The translations under genes and the position numbers were made by a program. From Chloroflexota bacterium (lineage in GTDB: Bacteria > Chloroflexota > Dehalococcoidia > UBA3495), in assembly GCA_022571575.1 (NCBI GenBank), contig JACZXN010000120.1, positions 1 through 6,079 of the forward strand: a DNA stretch of 6,079 bases, given 5' to 3'. Below, piece after piece: positions 5,243 to 6,079 of this stretch. The first letter of the stretch is position 1. The number at the start of each line of letters is the position of its first letter. The notes beneath the pieces were generated by a model that was not told where the DNA came from, searched no databases, and saw nothing but the letters and a program-made list of their open reading frames with translations.

Positions 5243-6079
5243 ATGCCTGATCGTAAAGACGGCGGCGACGCCATCCTCGAGGCCCTGCGCAAGCTCGACG
5301 TGGACTACATCATATCCTCGCCCGGGTCCGAATGGCCCTCGGTGTGGGAGGCATTGGCCAGGCAGGCCATCAACGAAGAGCCCGGCCCCAAGTACATCAA
5401 CTGCTGGCACGAGACCCTGGCGGTGGCCATGGCCCAGGGCTACACCCGCATGACCGGCCGGATGCAGGCGGTGCTGCTCCACGCGGGAGTGGGCGTGCTC
5501 CAGGGCTCCATGGGCATCCACGGCGCCTTCCAGGGCGAGATTCCCATGCTGGTGGCGTCCGGCGAGACCACCACCTACGGCGAGGCCGACGGTTTCGACC
5601 CCGGTCCCCAGTGGCTGCGGAACCTGAGCATCGTGGGCGGGCCCAACCGCCTGGTGGAATCCATCACCAAGTGGAGCAGCCGCGTCACCAGCGCCGAGGT
5701 CATTTACGAGACTTTCAGCCGGGCCGGCGAGATGGCCCAGCGCACGCCCAAGGGCCCAACCTTCCTGAACGTTCCCATGGAAACGATGCTGGAAGAATGG
5801 ACCCCGCCCCCCGGTCTCAAGAAAAAGCCCGTGCCTCCCAAGACCCGGCCCGAGGCCTCGGTCGTGGACCAGATCGCCGACCTTGTGATCCAGGCTAAGA
5901 ACCCGGTGATCCTGGCCGACTCCTCAGGACAGAGCGCAGAGGGTTTCAACGCCCTGATCGCCCTGGCCGAGACCATGTCCATCCCGGTCTTCGAGTCGGA
6001 GGGCCCCGGCTACGGCAATTTTCCCAAGAGCCACCCGCTGCACAACGGCTACGACCTGAAGCCCAGGTACGGCGAGTTC
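5243..6079 (+). CDS. Thiamine-diphosphate-dependent enzyme, acetolactate synthase-like (3' partial)
   Basis: The frame runs open for 279 codons from the ATG at 5243 to the last base of the window, so the C-terminal ThDP-pyrophosphate-binding domain (the usual GDG...N motif) is outside. The start is supported by GGGAGG at 5229-5234, eight bases upstream. Residues about 6-180 form the pyrimidine-binding domain: Glu57 in CWHETLAVAMAQGYTRMTG is the conserved Glu that activates the cofactor aminopyrimidine. The central domain begins near RPEASVVDQIADLVIQAKNP (residues 202-221), with PVILADSSGQ as its first strand. The place of the GPG motif of acetolactate synthase is taken by LHAGVGVLQGSMGIHGAF (79-96), so true acetolactate synthesis is not assured. 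Alternatives are a 2-keto-acid decarboxylase or carboligase. No regulatory-subunit gene is visible. Confidence 0.88.
   Translation, partial: MPDRKDGGDAILEALRKLDVDYIISSPGSEWPSVWEALARQAINEEPGPKYINCWHETLAVAMAQGYTRMTGRMQAVLLHAGVGVLQGSMGIHGAFQGEIPMLVASGETTTYGEADGFDPGPQWLRNLSIVGGPNRLVESITKWSSRVTSAEVIYETFSRAGEMAQRTPKGPTFLNVPMETMLEEWTPPPGLKKKPVPPKTRPEASVVDQIADLVIQAKNPVILADSSGQSAEGFNALIALAETMSIPVFESEGPGYGNFPKSHPLHNGYDLKPRYGEF

Noticed and set aside
5332..5898. 188-codon plus-strand ORF inside the ThDP gene
   Set aside because: It lies in another frame of the ThDP enzyme; the frame from 5243 has the ribosome site and the conserved motifs.

Overview
The window looks like a GC-rich bacterial chromosome segment. 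My best guess is a Chloroflexota relative of the marine SAR202/Dehalococcoidia type. The grounds are an aromatic-oxygenase pair beside amidohydrolase_2 enzymes, a lipoprotein with TATPAPT-type Pro/Thr/Ala linkers, and short palindromes tipped with GTAGGGGC. This placement is inferred from gene content and style; no marker gene is present.

Layout: (1) 1-836 (+) is the catalytic domain of a Rieske ring-hydroxylating oxygenase alpha subunit, cut by the left edge. (2) 837-1086 is a 250-base gap holding a 29-bp palindrome between two diverged inverted copies of a 22-bp motif. (3) 1087-1632 (+) is the matching beta subunit, closed by a perfect 13-bp-stem terminator at 1658-1687 that can serve both converging genes. 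(4) 1722-3287 (-) is a lipid-anchored amidohydrolase_2 protein with a Cys-pair module between two low-complexity linkers. (5) 3288-3388 is a compact divergent promoter region. (6) 3389-3804 (+) is a coupled pair of small unrecognised genes (66 and 71 codons, overlapping by one base). (7) 3805-4068 is a non-coding stretch of inverted repeats. (8) 4069-5079 (-) is an ACMSD-like amidohydrolase/decarboxylase. (9) 5080-5242 is a second divergent promoter region. (10) 5243-6079 (+) is the first 279 codons of an acetolactate-synthase-like ThDP enzyme, running off the right edge.

Functionally, the oxygenase pair would dihydroxylate or hydroxylate an aromatic ring. ACMSD-like enzymes decarboxylate or hydrolyse aromatic acids or ring-cleavage products, and ThDP enzymes make or break C-C bonds next to a keto acid. 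Together they suggest a catabolic neighbourhood for aromatic or other recalcitrant organic matter. The genes lie in at least four transcription units on both strands, so a single pathway is only an inference. No electron-transfer partner (ferredoxin or reductase) for the oxygenase is visible here.

I see no tRNA, rRNA, CRISPR array, transposase or phage gene. The least explained items are the small-gene pair, the Cys-pair module of the lipoprotein, and the family of GTAGGGGC-tipped palindromes.
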